A stretch of 64,000 nucleotides of DNA, from the NCBI GenBank assembly GCA_018399015.1, contig CP073761.1:3074465-3138464 (forward strand), written 5' to 3'. This DNA is from Cyanobium sp. M30B3 (GTDB lineage Bacteria; Cyanobacteriota; Cyanobacteriia; PCC-6307; Cyanobiaceae). Made by a program: the position numbers and the translations under genes. Positions 7,766 through 16,145 of this stretch are shown one piece after another (positions within the stretch are counted from its first letter, which is position 1; each line of letters starts with the position of its first letter). Under the pieces are notes generated by a model. The model searched no databases. It saw nothing but the letters and a program-made list of their open reading frames with translations, and was not told where the DNA came from.

Positions 7766-10700
7766 GTGGCCCTGGCTTTTAATCTGCTTGCCCCTGCCAT
7801 CACTGCCCAGGATGGCGTGATCGACGTCTCGGCTCTCGGGGCCAACGCCGAGATCTCCGCTTACAACCCGATCACGGGCTACTTGTACACCGTTGGCGGC
7901 GGTTCCGGCGCCATTGTGGTCAGCGATCTGAGCGATCCAGCCAACCCCAAGGCTGTTGCGGTAGCCACCCCGCTCGACAACAGCGAAACCCTACAGAGCG
8001 CAGCAGTTTTCGGAAAACTGCTGGCGGTCGCCGTCGAGGAAACGGATTCAAGTGGTCCTGGGTTTGTTCAATTTTATGACCTGAGCAACCCGGCCCTGCC
8101 CGTTCACCTCAGCACCGTGAGCGTCGGTCCCCTACCCGACATGGTGAAGTTCAACGGCGACGGCAGCAAGCTGCTCGTCACCAATGAGGGCGAGCCGAAT
8201 GCGCTGTACACCATCGATCCCGAAGGCTCGATCTCGGTGATCAACACCAGCGGCTACCTGGCCGCCACACCGGTGGCGCCTGTTCAGGCCGACGTGCAGA
8301 CCATCGGCTTCGGCGCCTGGGAAAACCGCCGCGCCGAACTGATCAACCGCGGCATCCGCATCGGCCAGCGCCTGGGTGTGACCACCACGGTGGCCCAGGA
8401 CATCGAGCCCGAGGCGATCGCCATCAGTGCCGATGGCAGCACGGCCTGGATCTCCCTGCAGGAGAACAATGCCTTCGCGGTGCTCGATCTCAGCGGCGCC
8501 GAGCCCGTGGTGAAGGAGATCTTCTCGGCCGGCATCAAGGACTGGAGCCGCGGCGTCGCCAGCGCCCAAAACTTCAATTTCGAGCTGGAGTATGCGGCCG
8601 GTGCCGCCAATCAACCGGCAGATGTACAGGCTGGTGGCCTCTCGGGCCTCACCTTCGCCGGCACGGAAACCGTCAACGGCACCGAGCTCGACATCTATTA
8701 CTCGATCACCGACCGGGGCCCCAACGGCGATCTGATCGACGGCAAGCGCGAGTTTCTCGATCCCGACTTCCAACCCAGCATCTACAAGCTGGGGATGAAC
8801 CGCGCCACCGGAGCCATCAGCGAGCTCGGCCGCATTGGCCTCAACCGCCCCGACGGCACCCCCCTCACCGGCCTGCCGCAACTGGCGGGTAAAGATGACG
8901 TGCCGATCGATGGCGACAGCAATCTGCTGGCCTACGACCCCTTTGGCATCGATTCAGAGACGGTGTCGCTGTTCACGCTCACCATCGGTGGCAGCGAACG
9001 CCCGGTGTTCGCCGTGGGCGATGAATACCGCGGCCAGATCGCCATCTTCGATGCCGCCAGCGGCAACCTGATCCAGCGCTACATCCCCGCCGGCCAGAAA
9101 GCCCAGCTTGCGGCCCAGCACAACGTGGATGGCGCCACCCCGATCGGCGCCGAAACGATCGACAGCCTGCCCGCCGTCTACGGCAACCGCTGGAGCAATC
9201 GCGGCATCGAGGGCATGGCCTTCAACCCCACCGATGGGTTGCTCTATGCCTTCATGCAAAGCCCGCTGGATGTGGATGCCAACGGCGACGGCGTCACCGA
9301 AGGCCGCAGCCTCTCCGAGCTCACCCGCATCCTGGCCATCGATCCTGCCACCGGTGCCCCGGTGAAGGAACACCTCTACCTGCTGAGCGGCCGCGCCGGC
9401 CAGGACAAGATCGGCGATGTGGCCTTTGACCCGGACCGCGGCGTGTTCCTGGTGATCGAGCGCGACAGCAGCCGCAGCCTCACCGGCTTCAAGCACGTGT
9501 TCGAGGTGGACCTGCGCGGCGCCACCAACACCCTGCCGCTCACCACCGCCGCCAACCAGGCCACCGATGGCTGGCTGGCCGCCATCGGCCTGGCCAGCCC
9601 TGAGCTGCTCGACAACCGCCGCATCCTGATCGACCACGACGGCGATCCGGCCACTCCTGACATCTTCAGCACCTCCAGCGCCGATGCCCTGGCGGCCGCC
9701 GGCATCCGCCTGGCCCACAAAATCGAGCTGTTCAACCTGCCCTCAATCGGCGGCAGCCTGGCCTACGACAAACCCGAAGGTCTCACCATCCGCGACGACG
9801 GCGCGCTGGTGATCAACTACGACAACGACTTCGGCACCGAAGGCGCCAGTGGCAACACCTTCACCGTGGTGAGCTTCGACGGCGCCGGTTTCGACAGCTC
9901 CGACCGGGATGTGGACGGCAGCAGCGGCGGCGGCAACCGCTATCTGCCCGTGAGCGGCTTGCCGCTGTACGGCCTCACCATGCCGGACGGCATCGCCACC
10001 TACACCGATGCCCAGGGCCGCCAGTTCCTGCTGGCGGCGGGTGAAGGGGATTCACGCGCTTACCCGGGCGAGGATCTCACTGTGAACGGGGTGTTGTTCG
10101 AGGAAGAATCAGTCCTCTACGACCTCACCCGGGCCAACAGTGGTGACCTGGTGAATGGCGTCCCCTTCCGGGATCACCCCGGTGTGGCCGCGCTGAATGC
10201 CGCCTTCGCGGCCGCCACGGGGGTCAGCCGCACCCGCCTCAACCTGCTCAACGAAACCGGCGACATCGACGGCGATGGCCTGATCGACAAGCCCTTCAGC
10301 ATCGGCTCCCGCTCGCTGCGCATCTACGACGCCAAGGGCAACGTGGTGTTCGATTCCAGCGATCAGCTTGAAGAGCTGGCCAACAGCCTGGGCCTGATGG
10401 CCGGCAACCGCGACGACGACAAGGGCACCGAGCCCGAAATGGTGGAGATCGCCACCGTGGCCGGCCGCACCTATGCCTTCGTGGCCCTGGAGCGCACCAC
10501 CACCAGCGTGGCGGCGGTGTTCGACATCACCGACCCCTACAACGTGGCCGCCGTCGATCCGGTGGTGTTCCCTGGCTCGAACCGCATCGAGGGCATCACC
10601 TTCCTGCGCAGCGCCGCCGGCGAGCCCGCCGGCCTGATCGCCAGCAGCGAGGGCAACGACGTGGTGAGCATCACCAGCGCCGCCCCCCTGGCGCAAGGCA

Positions 10701-13258
10701 GCGCCTTCAAGCTCCAGCTCTTCCACCTGGCCGACCAGGAAGGCAACATCAGCGCCCTCGATGACGCCCCCCGGCTCTCCGGTGTGCTCAATGCCCTGCG
10801 CGCCCAGGACATCGACCTCGACGGCATCCCCGGATTCGCTAACACCCTCACCCTCTCCAGCGGCGACGCCTGGATCCCCGGCCTGTTCTATGGCGCCTCG
10901 GCTCCGGCTTACGGCTACAGAGATCAGAATGGGAATCTCCTGGGATTTGGCCGCGGCGATGTGCTGATCCAGAACGCCCTTGGGGTGCAGGCGATCGCCT
11001 TCGGCAACCACGAATTCGACCAGGGCCCTGAGGTGATCAAGGATCTGATCGGCGGCTCGGAAGATTTCCCCGGCACCGCCTTTCCCTATCTCAGCAGCAA
11101 CCTGGACTTCTCCACCGACGTCAACCTGGCCGGCCTGGTGGTGCCGGGCGGCCAGGCTCCCGAGGCCAACAGCATCACCAGCAGCGTGGTGTTCGACGTC
11201 AACGGCGAGCAGGTGGGTGTGGTCGGCGCCACCACCCCCTGGCTCAAGACCATCTCCAGCCCGGGCGACGTGGGCATCGCCCCGGCACCGTTCAGCGGCA
11301 CCCCCACACCGGCTGAGCTCGACGCCCTCGCCGCTGAGATCCAGAGCGATGTGGATGCCCTGATCGCTGCCAATCCGGGGCTCAACAAGGTGATCCTGCT
11401 GGCCCACATGCAGCAGCTGAGCATCGAGCAGGCCCTGGCCGAGCGCCTGCGCCATGTGGACATCATCGTGGCCGGCGGCTCCAACAGCCGCCTGTTCGAC
11501 GCTGACGACTCCGCCCGCCCCGGTGACAGCACCCAGGGCGTGTACCCGATCATCACGAGCGACGCCGACGGCAAGCCGGTGGCGGTGGTGAACACAGACG
11601 GCACCTACAAGTATCTGGGCCGGCTGGTGCTCGATTTCGATGCTGCCGGCACAATCATCCCCGAGAGCTACGACCCCACCATCAGCGGCGCCTACCGCAC
11701 CGATGCCGCTGGCCTGGAGGCCCTCAATGCCGAGGACTTCATCGATGCCCGTGTACAGGAGGTGGCCGACACCCTGCGCGAGGTGATCGTGGCCCAGGAA
11801 TCGGAATGGTTCGGCGTGAGCGACGTGTTCCTCAACGGCAACCGCAACCCTGGGGTGCGCAGCGAGGAGACCAACCTCGGCAATCTCACCGCCGACGCCA
11901 ACCTGGCCTACGCCCGCCAGGTCGACCCCACCGTGATGGTGTCACTCAAGAACGGCGGCGGCATCCGCAACTCGATCGGCCAGTCTCTGATTCCCACAGG
12001 CTCGGTGGACGGCGTGCCCGAGCTACTGCCCACCGCAGCGGTGTTCGACGCCCAGGGCAATGTGGTGAAGCCGGAGGGCGGCATCTCCCGCAACGACATC
12101 GCCAACGCCCTGAGCTTCAACAACGGCCTTTCGCTGGTGAGCGTCACCCCGGCCGAACTGAAGGCCCTGATCGAGTTCGGTGTCGCCGCCGGTGCCGGCG
12201 GCGGCCGCTTCCCCCAGGTGGGCGGCATGGCCTTCAGCTACGACCTGAGCCGCCCGGCCGGGGAGCGGGTGCTGAATCTCACCATCGAAGATCAGGCCGG
12301 CAACGACCTCGACGTCGTGGTGCGCGATGGGGCCGTGGTGGGCGATCCGGCCCGCTCGATCCGCATGGTGACGCTCAACTTCCTGGCCGGGGGCGGAGAC
12401 GGCTACCCCTTCACCAGCCTCACCAACCCCAACCGCCTGGATCTCACGGCGAGCGACTCGGCGCCACGCACCGGTGTGGCCACCTTCGCCGCCGACGGTT
12501 CCGAACAGGACGCCCTGGCCGAATTCCTGGCCGCCAACCACAGCCCTGAAAACCCCTACGCCGAGGCCGACACGGCCCAGGCTCTCGATACCCGCCTGCA
12601 GAACCTGGCGGTGCGCAGCGATGCGGTGATCGATCCGGTGCGGGTCGGCACCAGTGGTGACGACACCACCCTGCCGGGCGCCTCCACCATCCCCGGCTTC
12701 GACGGCCGTCTCGACACCGTGTTCACCGGCGCCGGCAACGATGAGATCGACATCGCCCTCACTGGCGGCGGCGACAACACGATCTTCACCGGCTCCGGTG
12801 CCAACACCGTCTACGCCGGCACTCGCGATGTGATCACCGGCGGCGCTGACAGCGACCAGATCTGGGCCATCGCCGGCGACGGCAACCGCCTCAGCGGCAT
12901 GGGCGGCAACGACGACTTCGTGATCGGTAGCTCGGGTAACCGGGCGCTCGGTGGCGATGGCAACGACGTGTTCACCATCCTGGATGGTGCTGGCACCAAC
13001 TACCTCAATGGTGGTGCCGGCAGCGACCAGTTCTGGCTGGTGAGCGGCCCTGGCGACCTGCCAGCCGCCAAGCAGTTCGTGATGGACTTCAAGGCCGGAG
13101 AAGACCTAGTTGGCCTGCGCGGTGCCAGCTTCTCCGACCTCAGCTTCAGCCAGGTGGGCGCCGACACCTTGCTCAACGTGTCCGGTACCAGCATTGGTCA
13201 TTTCACCGGTGTGAGCGCCGCCGCTCTCAACAATCAGGCCAACTTCGTCTTCGCCTGA
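7766..13258 (+). CDS. Large secreted phosphoesterase: choice-of-anchor I/phytase-like + 5'-nucleotidase + RTX-like tail
   Basis: A 1830-residue protein with GTG start and no clear signal peptide. Order: a beta-propeller-like choice-of-anchor I segment (SDLSDPANP), interrupted by a region like the esterase-like-activity-of-phytase family (ITDRGPNGD, NRGIEGMAFNPTDG); return of anchor I features (AAGEGDSRAYPGEDL); from about residue 979 a metallophosphatase domain (LFHLADQEG, SSGD, GNHEFD near 1081); then the 5'-nucleotidase C-terminal domain (NLTADANLAYA, NGGGIRNSIGQ). It ends with about 185 Gly/Asp-rich residues. Such enzymes release phosphate from nucleotides or phytate-like esters outside the cell. 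The GGS of IVAGGSNSR replaces the usual GHSH motif. The last 160 residues are identical to those of the next gene. Export by type I secretion is inferred from the tail. Confidence 0.85.
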   Translation: MALAFNLLAPAITAQDGVIDVSALGANAEISAYNPITGYLYTVGGGSGAIVVSDLSDPANPKAVAVATPLDNSETLQSAAVFGKLLAVAVEETDSSGPGFVQFYDLSNPALPVHLSTVSVGPLPDMVKFNGDGSKLLVTNEGEPNALYTIDPEGSISVINTSGYLAATPVAPVQADVQTIGFGAWENRRAELINRGIRIGQRLGVTTTVAQDIEPEAIAISADGSTAWISLQENNAFAVLDLSGAEPVVKEIFSAGIKDWSRGVASAQNFNFELEYAAGAANQPADVQAGGLSGLTFAGTETVNGTELDIYYSITDRGPNGDLIDGKREFLDPDFQPSIYKLGMNRATGAISELGRIGLNRPDGTPLTGLPQLAGKDDVPIDGDSNLLAYDPFGIDSETVSLFTLTIGGSERPVFAVGDEYRGQIAIFDAASGNLIQRYIPAGQKAQLAAQHNVDGATPIGAETIDSLPAVYGNRWSNRGIEGMAFNPTDGLLYAFMQSPLDVDANGDGVTEGRSLSELTRILAIDPATGAPVKEHLYLLSGRAGQDKIGDVAFDPDRGVFLVIERDSSRSLTGFKHVFEVDLRGATNTLPLTTAANQATDGWLAAIGLASPELLDNRRILIDHDGDPATPDIFSTSSADALAAAGIRLAHKIELFNLPSIGGSLAYDKPEGLTIRDDGALVINYDNDFGTEGASGNTFTVVSFDGAGFDSSDRDVDGSSGGGNRYLPVSGLPLYGLTMPDGIATYTDAQGRQFLLAAGEGDSRAYPGEDLTVNGVLFEEESVLYDLTRANSGDLVNGVPFRDHPGVAALNAAFAAATGVSRTRLNLLNETGDIDGDGLIDKPFSIGSRSLRIYDAKGNVVFDSSDQLEELANSLGLMAGNRDDDKGTEPEMVEIATVAGRTYAFVALERTTTSVAAVFDITDPYNVAAVDPVVFPGSNRIEGITFLRSAAGEPAGLIASSEGNDVVSITSAAPLAQGSAFKLQLFHLADQEGNISALDDAPRLSGVLNALRAQDIDLDGIPGFANTLTLSSGDAWIPGLFYGASAPAYGYRDQNGNLLGFGRGDVLIQNALGVQAIAFGNHEFDQGPEVIKDLIGGSEDFPGTAFPYLSSNLDFSTDVNLAGLVVPGGQAPEANSITSSVVFDVNGEQVGVVGATTPWLKTISSPGDVGIAPAPFSGTPTPAELDALAAEIQSDVDALIAANPGLNKVILLAHMQQLSIEQALAERLRHVDIIVAGGSNSRLFDADDSARPGDSTQGVYPIITSDADGKPVAVVNTDGTYKYLGRLVLDFDAAGTIIPESYDPTISGAYRTDAAGLEALNAEDFIDARVQEVADTLREVIVAQESEWFGVSDVFLNGNRNPGVRSEETNLGNLTADANLAYARQVDPTVMVSLKNGGGIRNSIGQSLIPTGSVDGVPELLPTAAVFDAQGNVVKPEGGISRNDIANALSFNNGLSLVSVTPAELKALIEFGVAAGAGGGRFPQVGGMAFSYDLSRPAGERVLNLTIEDQAGNDLDVVVRDGAVVGDPARSIRMVTLNFLAGGGDGYPFTSLTNPNRLDLTASDSAPRTGVATFAADGSEQDALAEFLAANHSPENPYAEADTAQALDTRLQNLAVRSDAVIDPVRVGTSGDDTTLPGASTIPGFDGRLDTVFTGAGNDEIDIALTGGGDNTIFTGSGANTVYAGTRDVITGGADSDQIWAIAGDGNRLSGMGGNDDFVIGSSGNRALGGDGNDVFTILDGAGTNYLNGGAGSDQFWLVSGPGDLPAAKQFVMDFKAGEDLVGLRGASFSDLSFSQVGADTLLNVSGTSIGHFTGVSAAALNNQANFVFA
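12776..13258 (+). repeat. 483-bp direct repeat, copy 1 (shared C-terminal secretion module)
   Basis: This stretch encodes the last 160 residues plus stop of the first phosphoesterase. It aligns without gaps to 15556-16038, offset 2780 bases. Only six bases differ (12795, 12895, 13108, 13183, 13186, 13195), all at third codon positions and all silent. It starts at NTIFTGSGANTVYAG and ends ALNNQANFVFA. Divergence is abrupt upstream and immediately after the stop codon. Confidence 0.97.
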
Positions 13259-13494
13259 TGCTTGGCGGTGTTGACGAATACACAACACGGCCATTTAAAA
13301 CACAACACTGTGTTACCTGCTGAGCTTTAATTTTAGGGGGAGATCAGCTTGTCATGCTTGGCAAGGTTAATCTCATGCCCTAATGGCAAGCCTACACAAA
13401 TAATTTATTACTGGAAATCGCCAGCGTCACCAAGCCTCAAGGTTCAAGCCCTTTAAGTTCAACCACCCAATCAAATCATCCTAAATTTTTCCCA
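13259..13494. other. AT-rich intergenic gap between the two phosphoesterase genes
   Basis: Within 236 bases I see a small hairpin AACACA-4-TGTGTT (13299-13314) without T-run, a GGTTAATC element (13365-13372) that could be part of a weak Pho-type site, and a TAAATT -10-like box about 20 bases before the ATG at 13495. No Shine-Dalgarno sequence precedes that ATG. Nothing here is strong enough for a firm call. Confidence 0.25.
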
Positions 13495-16038
13495 ATGACA
13501 AAGAACACCATCCTGATCATTGGCGATGGCATGGGCTGGGAGATGACCCGAGCCAGCGCCATCTACAACCAGGTCAAGCAAGAAATCGATCTTCTACTTG
13601 GCGAAGGCAAGACGGCTGATGAGATAAGCAGCTTATTCGCGAGTCGCACCCTCGACGACTATTACACAGCCGGCAAAGGCTCAGGTAATCCCTACCAGAA
13701 TTTCGACGGCTTTACGCTTGCTACAACAGGATCTACCAAGATCGATGGACGAACAAGCAATAGCGCACTTCAGGGAAGCACCGGAACTCACAACACAGGC
13801 GATGCTCCACTGCGCGAGGGCTTCGCATTCGACCCTTCTCTCACCTATGTGAACTGGGAAAGCGAGAAAGGAGGCGACTTTCCCTGGGACGCAGATTATT
13901 ATGACAGCAGAGGCACTACCTCTCCTGGTTTTGATCCTGAATACATCAAAGGTGATTATCCGGATTCGGCCAATACTGCTTCAACTCTGTACGGCGGCAT
14001 CAAGACGTATAACGGAGCTATTTCCGTTGACATCCATGAGCATGGATTTGAATCCATCTTGATGGAGGCTCAAGAGCTGGGCAAATCCGGCGGTGTTGTC
14101 ACCTCGGTGCCGATTAACCATGCCACCCCTGCCGCCGCTGTTGCCAACGTTAACAATCGCGGTAAATATCAAGAATCGTCGAATGCAGGCAAATTTGGCG
14201 TTGATGGTCATCCCCTTGATTTAACCGACAATATTCTTGACGAGATGCTGTTCCACGCTCAGCCCCAAGTGGTGCTGGGTGGAGGTAATCCCGCAGGTAG
14301 CAGCAGCTATATCAACTCAGCTACGCTGACACGCCTGATGGACGGCACCTACCAGGTGAGCCAGCAGGAAGAGACAGGGACGGATTCGGACGGAAAACCC
14401 ATTCTGACCCAGATTCCATCCGGACCCAGTATTAGCCAGGAAGGCTGGACTGTAGTGGCCAGACCGGACAACTACACCGACGCCAACGCCGAGCGGAGCG
14501 CTCTTGAAATTCTCGAGGCGGCCGTTGATGCTTTTGATCCCGAATCAGATCACCTGATGGGTATCTACGGTGCCAAGGGTCAGGGCGGCAACCTGCCATG
14601 GCGGACCGCAGACAGCGATTACTCGGCCACGGGTACTGGCGCCTACGTCAACAATTCAAATATCACTCCCGCAAACACCGCCCTCTCCGGCGATGCTCTG
14701 GCGGCGGAGCTCAAGGCAAGCCCCACAGTTGCCCAGCTCACCGGCCAGGCTCTCGAAGCCCTTGGAAAAGATGAAGATGGCTTCTGGCTGATGGTGGAAG
14801 TGGGTGATATCGACTGGGCTGCCCACGCCGTCAACATGGACCTGTTGCTCGGCACTATGCACGACCTCAACGACGTGACCACCACCGTGACCGAGTGGGT
14901 GGAAGCGAACGGAGGCTGGGGGGAGAATACCGTGATGGTCACCGCCGACCATGATCACTACCTCACGCTGCTCCCCAACTTCCCCAAGGAAGTGGCCGAA
15001 TCGATCTTGGCCAGCGAACTTGGAACAAATGAGGCCACCGAAGGCGGCAACAAGGGTTACGACACCTTGCTCACACCTACCCTCACCCGCGGCGGCACCA
15101 GCCAGTGGGTGAGCGGCGATGCTGAGAAGGTGGGCCACTTCTGGGGAACCACCACCACCCTCAATGACGGCACCACTGGCATCGGTGACGGCTGGTGGAC
15201 CCACACCCAGCGACCAGTGCCCCTCTATTACCAGGGCGCAGACAGCGAGCTCATTGAAGAGTTCGTGAGCACCGGGATTGAGGCCTACGGCACAGTGATC
15301 AATGGTGTGCCCGGCATGGTCGACCAGGCCCACGTAGCCAAGGCGATGGATGCAATGCTGCTGGGCGGAGAAACGGCCGCTGAGCGCCTGATCACCGCCC
15401 AGAATGCAGTAGTGAGCCCGACAGTGGCGTTCAGCAGCGGCGACGATCTGCTGCTCGAAGCCAATCCAGCTGAACAGCTCACCTTCAAGGCGAACACCAT
15501 CTTCACCGGAGCCGGCTCCGATGAAGTCGACAGCGCCCTGAATAACGGGTTCCGCAACACGATCTTCACCGGCTCTGGTGCCAACACCGTCTACGCCGGC
15601 ACTCGCGATGTGATCACCGGCGGCGCTGACAGCGACCAGATCTGGGCCATCGCCGGCGACGGCAACCGCCTCAGTGGCATGGGCGGCAACGACGACTTCG
15701 TGATCGGTAGCTCGGGTAACCGGGCGCTCGGTGGCGATGGCAACGACGTGTTCACCATCCTGGATGGTGCTGGCACCAACTACCTCAATGGTGGTGCCGG
15801 CAGCGACCAGTTCTGGCTGGTGAGCGGCCCTGGCGACCTGCCAGCCGCCAAGCAGTTCGTGATGGACTTCAAGGCCGGAGAAGACCTGGTTGGCCTGCGC
15901 GGTGCCAGCTTCTCCGACCTCAGCTTCAGCCAGGTGGGCGCCGACACCTTGCTCAACGTGTCAGGCACCAGCATCGGTCATTTCACCGGTGTGAGCGCCG
16001 CCGCTCTCAACAATCAGGCCAACTTCGTCTTCGCCTGA
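13495..16038 (+). CDS. Secreted alkaline phosphatase (PhoA family) with RTX-like tail
   Basis: An 847-residue protein that begins directly with the first catalytic strand of the alkaline phosphatase fold (ILIIGDGMG, residues 6-14) and has no signal peptide. The nucleophile region is DSANTASTLYGGIKTYNG with Ser158, matching the E. coli DSA...TGVKTYNG pattern. Other metal-site motifs are MVEVGDIDWAAH (433-444), VTADHDH (482-488) and GHFWGT. An insertion of roughly 100 residues separates GDGMG from the nucleophile. The last 160 residues equal those of the preceding protein. It would hydrolyse phosphomonoesters outside the cell. The first ~700 bases are noticeably lower in GC (32/60 at 13861-13920) than the tail. 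Followed by a strong terminator at 16047. Confidence 0.9.
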   Translation: MTKNTILIIGDGMGWEMTRASAIYNQVKQEIDLLLGEGKTADEISSLFASRTLDDYYTAGKGSGNPYQNFDGFTLATTGSTKIDGRTSNSALQGSTGTHNTGDAPLREGFAFDPSLTYVNWESEKGGDFPWDADYYDSRGTTSPGFDPEYIKGDYPDSANTASTLYGGIKTYNGAISVDIHEHGFESILMEAQELGKSGGVVTSVPINHATPAAAVANVNNRGKYQESSNAGKFGVDGHPLDLTDNILDEMLFHAQPQVVLGGGNPAGSSSYINSATLTRLMDGTYQVSQQEETGTDSDGKPILTQIPSGPSISQEGWTVVARPDNYTDANAERSALEILEAAVDAFDPESDHLMGIYGAKGQGGNLPWRTADSDYSATGTGAYVNNSNITPANTALSGDALAAELKASPTVAQLTGQALEALGKDEDGFWLMVEVGDIDWAAHAVNMDLLLGTMHDLNDVTTTVTEWVEANGGWGENTVMVTADHDHYLTLLPNFPKEVAESILASELGTNEATEGGNKGYDTLLTPTLTRGGTSQWVSGDAEKVGHFWGTTTTLNDGTTGIGDGWWTHTQRPVPLYYQGADSELIEEFVSTGIEAYGTVINGVPGMVDQAHVAKAMDAMLLGGETAAERLITAQNAVVSPTVAFSSGDDLLLEANPAEQLTFKANTIFTGAGSDEVDSALNNGFRNTIFTGSGANTVYAGTRDVITGGADSDQIWAIAGDGNRLSGMGGNDDFVIGSSGNRALGGDGNDVFTILDGAGTNYLNGGAGSDQFWLVSGPGDLPAAKQFVMDFKAGEDLVGLRGASFSDLSFSQVGADTLLNVSGTSIGHFTGVSAAALNNQANFVFA
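15556..16038 (+). repeat. 483-bp direct repeat, copy 2 (shared C-terminal secretion module)
   Basis: Second copy of the module described at 12776-13258, encoding the last 160 residues of the alkaline phosphatase. The protein is identical and six synonymous differences separate the copies. The similarity stops at the stop codon; the terminator hairpin at 16047 is not present after copy 1. Confidence 0.97.
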
Positions 16039-16046
16039 TTGCTCTC

Positions 16047-16083
16047 AAAAGCCGATCGCCTGCACCGGGGGCGGTCGGCTTTT
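16047..16083 (+). terminator. Rho-independent terminator after the alkaline phosphatase gene
   Basis: A 14-base stem AAAAGCCGATCGCC (16047-16060) pairs with GGCGGTCGGCTTTT (16070-16083), with one wobble pair and a nine-base loop. The stem ends in TTTT, starting nine bases past the stop codon. This separates the first two phosphoesterases from the third. Confidence 0.9.
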
Positions 16084-16145
16084 CCCGTTTGTCTCCCGGC
16101 TCACGGGATGTCCAGTCCGATCCAGCCCGTTCACCACCCCAGACC

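Noticed and set aside
13299-13314. Terminator after the first phosphoesterase
   Set aside because: The stem is six A/T-rich pairs with no T-run; kept only as a remark in the gap entry.
13436-13458. GGTTCAAGCCC, like a tRNA T-loop
   Set aside because: No acceptor, D or anticodon arms are found around it.
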